Source of the DNA: a virus
Direction: 5' to 3' (one strand)
Length of the DNA stretch: 32,561 bases
Virus record (IMG/VR): IMGVR_UViG_3300009100_000032
Span: 1 to 32,561 of that record
Shown: positions 29,903-32,561 of the stretch, piece after piece
How the letters are laid out: each line of letters starts with the position of its first letter
How positions within the stretch are numbered: position 1 is the stretch's first letter
Position numbers and translations under genes: made by a program
The notes under the pieces: generated by a model
Told to the model about the DNA's origin: nothing
Databases searched by the model: none
Seen by the model: the letters and a program-made list of their open reading frames with translations, nothing else

Positions 29903-31885
29903 TTATCCGAGACTGAAAATTCTAGGCAACAAGGATGACAGTTCCACCTCGGCGCGCTTGGTAGCGATTCGAGTGGCCACTCGGTCAGCCGCTGACTGTG
30001 ACACGACGCTCTCCGCGTCGCCAACCCCCACGGTCGTGATTCCATCCTGAGTCAACGACACCGTCTTGTTCGCAAAAAATTGTCGGAAGGCGAGATTGGC
30101 CGTCTCAGCAGCCAACTCGGCTCGGTCTTCCGATTGAACGCCGACTCCATCGAATCGAATCGCGTTAAATTTGGTTTCGTCCACGCACGCTTCATTCGTC
30201 CCGTTTGGCGGAACCGGTTCGTGCGTGCTGTAAGCTCGAATCCATCGAACTGCGGCGGGACCGTGACCGACAATCAGTAACTGAAAGCTATCATCGATGT
30301 CTTCGTTGCTTTCGGACTCGATTGGGCACGACCCGGTTTCGTCCGTCTTCTGCGCCGCTTCCTCTGTGCGCTCCACGCGAGATTGAGGTTTAAACGAGAA
30401 CAATTGCGTGGTTGCAGTGATAGGGACTTCGGTCATTAAATTACCGCGCTCCACTGAAATCGTTTTTGCGAGCACGTTCTTGTATGAACCTCGCAGTCCA
30501 CCCGCATAGAATACTCCAAAGTCGAGAGCTTCTTCTATACCAACCAAACCAATTTCCGCCCACCCAAATTTACAAAGCTCGCCAGCCGGTTTTCTTTCGG
30601 ACGATTGCCCGAAATAACCGCGAGTTTCAATCGACCACGTGATCGGACAATCGCTGTCCAACCGCTGCGAGATAAACGCTTCCCACAAACGATTGGAGCC
30701 GTCGTTATCCACTGACACGTGAAAAATTCTTTCCTGACCGGCCACGGTGCCGGACAACCATTCCACGGGACGGGTTCCCATCCAATAGCTGGCCCACGAC
30801 GCGCCGGAGTCATCGTTGATCGTCTCAATGCTGGCATCATTCAACACCCACGTATGCTTGTTGTAGTTGTCCTCGGCTGGGACACTCATCAGCAGATACG
30901 AACCGTAAGCCGCACCTGCCGCCAACGACAGATCGTCACTCAACTTCGACTTGCTGAACATCATTTCGTTGTCGCGAATGGGTAAGCGAGATGACACCTG
31001 ACTCGCGCGCGCATTGTCAAACATGACGATTCCAGACGCGCTGAACCACGATAGCCGACCAAAGCTAGAAACAACTGACCGCTGTGAAGTGCAACCGACT
31101 TTAAACACTTCAGATTGCATATTAACGGTCGTCGGCCACGAACTGCGATCACGAATGTAAGCCTGAATCAACTCTGCGTTATTGTTGGTAAACACAATCA
31201 ACTGTGGGTTTACCGTTCCGGGTGTCTTCACCATGGCGGTTACTTCTCCATCGAACGAAAACGAATCCGTGCCGCCGAGATAAATGCTTTCACGGAAGCT
31301 GAACGGATTGGAAATATCCGACGCGCGCACTGAATTTTTAAACGCAACCCACAGGCGGTCACCTACCCACACCATTGGTCCTCCAATCGGCGTTTCAAAA
31401 GGCTGATTACGGATATGGTCCGAGTTGGACCCATCGTAAAATGCCGGAGCCGTCAATCCGCCGTCTTGAATGATCAAAACGTTGCGAGGGTCAATAGTCT
31501 CGATGGCCGAACCTTGATCCGCTGTTTTCCGTTGCGCGGATTGCACCGTTTGGCACCAGAACACTTGCTTCGCAAACGGCGACATCAAAATATTAGGAAT
31601 CTGTTTAAACGTCAAGAAGGGCCACGTCGCAGTGTAAAGAACTCCGTCCACGCACACGATAATTTCTTCGATGCCAGATCGAGGACGAAAAAGAAATGCA
31701 CCCTGAAGCTTACCGACTGGAAGGGTCGCTACGCAGCGATACCCCGGACGACACGACAACATGCCGCCGATGTTGAGGATATTCATGCCGCTCCAGTAGT
31801 AACCGAGCGGCAGTTGCGCGGGGTCCGAGTCGGACTTCATCCCTCGGAAAAACGTCCCGTCGAAATCGTAGAGTGGAGTAGCCAT
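29903..31885 (-). CDS. Nozzle-like tail protein (tail tubular B type)
   Basis: 660 residues. The N-terminus (LYDFDGTFFRGM, then YYWSGMNILNIGGMLSCRPG) carries the signature of nozzle or tail tubular B proteins of short-tailed phages: a GG-type loop and an RPG turn. Repeated beta-blade-like segments follow, such as VWVGDRLWVAFKNSVRASDI, NPQLIVFTNNNAELIQAY, SSFGRLSWFSASGIVMFD and AAYGSYLLMSVP, consistent with a beta-propeller. The C-terminal 60 residues are helical. It would form the distal tail tube with the adaptor-like protein encoded just upstream. The start overlaps that gene's stop as TAATG. The assignment is by pattern, without alignment. Confidence 0.7.
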   Translation of the reverse strand: MATPLYDFDGTFFRGMKSDSDPAQLPLGYYWSGMNILNIGGMLSCRPGYRCVATLPVGKLQGAFLFRPRSGIEEIIVCVDGVLYTATWPFLTFKQIPNILMSPFAKQVFWCQTVQSAQRKTADQGSAIETIDPRNVLIIQDGGLTAPAFYDGSNSDHIRNQPFETPIGGPMVWVGDRLWVAFKNSVRASDISNPFSFRESIYLGGTDSFSFDGEVTAMVKTPGTVNPQLIVFTNNNAELIQAYIRDRSSWPTTVNMQSEVFKVGCTSQRSVVSSFGRLSWFSASGIVMFDNARASQVSSRLPIRDNEMMFSKSKLSDDLSLAAGAAYGSYLLMSVPAEDNYNKHTWVLNDASIETINDDSGASWASYWMGTRPVEWLSGTVAGQERIFHVSVDNDGSNRLWEAFISQRLDSDCPITWSIETRGYFGQSSERKPAGELCKFGWAEIGLVGIEEALDFGVFYAGGLRGSYKNVLAKTISVERGNLMTEVPITATTQLFSFKPQSRVERTEEAAQKTDETGSCPIESESNEDIDDSFQLLIVGHGPAAVRWIRAYSTHEPVPPNGTNEACVDETKFNAIRFDGVGVQSEDRAELAAETANLAFRQFFANKTVSLTQDGITTVGVGDAESVVSQSAADRVATRIATKRAEVELSSLLPRIFSLG

Positions 31886-32559
31886 TATACAATGTCGTAA
31901 TCCCTGCGGTCCGTGAGCGAACCTTCGCCATCAAGGACCTGAATCGGACTCACCGTAGTGGTCGGTTCGGCCTTCTGCTGGGCTTCGATCTCCAACCGCG
32001 TGGCGTTCAACTCGAACTGTTGCGCGTTGCCTAAATCATTAGAGGAATAAAATTTGCGCGCCTGCACACCGAGCAGAAACGCCATGCGACTGCGCATCGG
32101 CACATGATCAAACCTACTTTGAAAGACCGGATTGTGTCGCATATAAGCTACACGCACCCACGTCGCCGGGCGGTTGATTTTGATGCGCCGGAACTGTGGA
32201 ATGGTCTCGTCCGGCTCGTAAATTCCCAGCAGAACATTGTCCTGCGTCGCCAGCTTGATGGACCCCGCTGTCATCTCTTTGAAAATTCCGGTAATGCGCG
32301 CCACGGTCGGAGCAATGGTGTCCGGGACCGCGACGCCGTAGATTGTCGGCACCTGATAACCGTCCATCCATACGCCATCCACTTGACGACGCAGCTTTTG
32401 CCCTTCGGAATCATATCCGAAAATTATTAATTGCTTACCGTTATCGTCGGGCATCTGTAACTGAGCCACGAGCTTTTTGGGTTCGACGATGTCGCGGTAG
32501 GTGTAATGCCACGCACCCTGATCTTGCCACGACCAGTCGCATCGTTCACGACAGTCGCC
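31885..32559 (-). CDS. Adaptor-like tail protein, 5' end cut by window edge
   Basis: The minus-strand frame is open to the right edge, so at least 30 residues upstream of the GTG at 32469 belong to it and the true start is outside. The visible part is beta-rich at first (LIIFGYDSEGQKLRRQVDGV, DGYQVPTIYGVAVP) and then PATWVRVAYMRHNPVFQSRF, MRSRMAFLLGVQARKFYSSN and a helical NAQQFELNATRLEIEAQQK. That end (bulky basic residues, then aromatic helix, then an ALR-type helix) resembles adaptor or neck proteins placed before the nozzle gene in podovirus-like phages. The function is inferred from this pattern and position. Confidence 0.55.
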   Translation of the reverse strand, partial: GDCRERCDWSWQDQGAWHYTYRDIVEPKKLVAQLQMPDDNGKQLIIFGYDSEGQKLRRQVDGVWMDGYQVPTIYGVAVPDTIAPTVARITGIFKEMTAGSIKLATQDNVLLGIYEPDETIPQFRRIKINRPATWVRVAYMRHNPVFQSRFDHVPMRSRMAFLLGVQARKFYSSNDLGNAQQFELNATRLEIEAQQKAEPTTTVSPIQVLDGEGSLTDRRDYDIV

Positions 32560-32561
32560 CA

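Noticed and set aside
1-32561. CRISPR array, IS element, integrase or attachment site
   Set aside because: No regularly spaced repeats, transposase or recombinase motifs, or flanking duplications were seen.

Overview
This window looks like part of a lytic, double-stranded DNA tailed phage, probably short-tailed (podovirus-like), seen without either genome end. A family A DNA polymerase, a primase-helicase, a RuvC-like resolvase, a RecB/Cas4-like nuclease and a phage sigma factor lie on the plus strand. A tail-machine and ejection-protein cluster lies on the minus strand. I see no rRNA, tRNA, IS element, CRISPR array or integrase. No terminase, portal or major capsid gene is present; they probably lie beyond the right edge.

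The host cannot be named from the sequence. Three candidate promoters are sigma-70-like (TTGACA, 16-17 bp, TACACT/TATAGT/TATTAT), which argues against Bacteroidota. Most starts lack a Shine-Dalgarno sequence and sit in A/T-rich contexts such as TTTAATATG, often followed by A-rich codons (ATGAAAAAY). A host lineage that relies little on Shine-Dalgarno, such as a member of the PVC group, would fit, but this is a guess.

Layout: 3-1466 holds small early genes, including a 36-residue membrane peptide and a protein ending in a RanBP2-type zinc finger. 1485-3676 is a nucleotide-metabolism cassette: a dNMP-kinase-like P-loop protein, a nucleoside 2-deoxyribosyltransferase-like protein and an HD-domain hydrolase. 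3661-6496 holds an unknown protein, a SNF2-type ATPase with a Cys-rich insertion, two small basic proteins and a nucleotidyltransferase gene interrupted by an in-frame TAG. 6471-9712 holds the RecB/Cas4-like nuclease, a possible ssDNA-binding partner and, behind its own hairpin and promoter, a SprT-like metalloprotein. 9799-17279 is the replication and regulation core: DNA polymerase, AEP-SF3 primase-helicase, sigma factor, RuvC-like nuclease, an unknown protein overprinted by an HTH-metallophosphoesterase fusion, and a small HExxH protein.

At 17269-17279 this block meets the minus-strand late operon tail to tail, overlapping by 11 bp. Read in its own direction (right to left), the late operon encodes a partial adaptor-like tail protein, a nozzle-like tail protein, a Cys-rich appendage protein, a fibre-like protein, three ejection-type proteins, a 2056-residue giant protein with HExxH, a 52-residue protein, an Ala/Pro-rich protein and a holin-like membrane protein. 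Genes in both blocks are packed with ATGA, GTGA and TAATG junctions, so both probably read as long polycistrons. The phage sigma factor is the obvious candidate for switching from the left block to the right, but the late promoter is not in the window.

The observations most worth following are the giant multidomain protein and its recurrent (F/M/L)QP linkers, the amber-interrupted nucleotidyltransferase, the 182-bp overprinted overlap, the excess of the palindrome GTTTAAAC (one copy inside a promoter spacer), and the unusual zinc-finger and HTH fusions.
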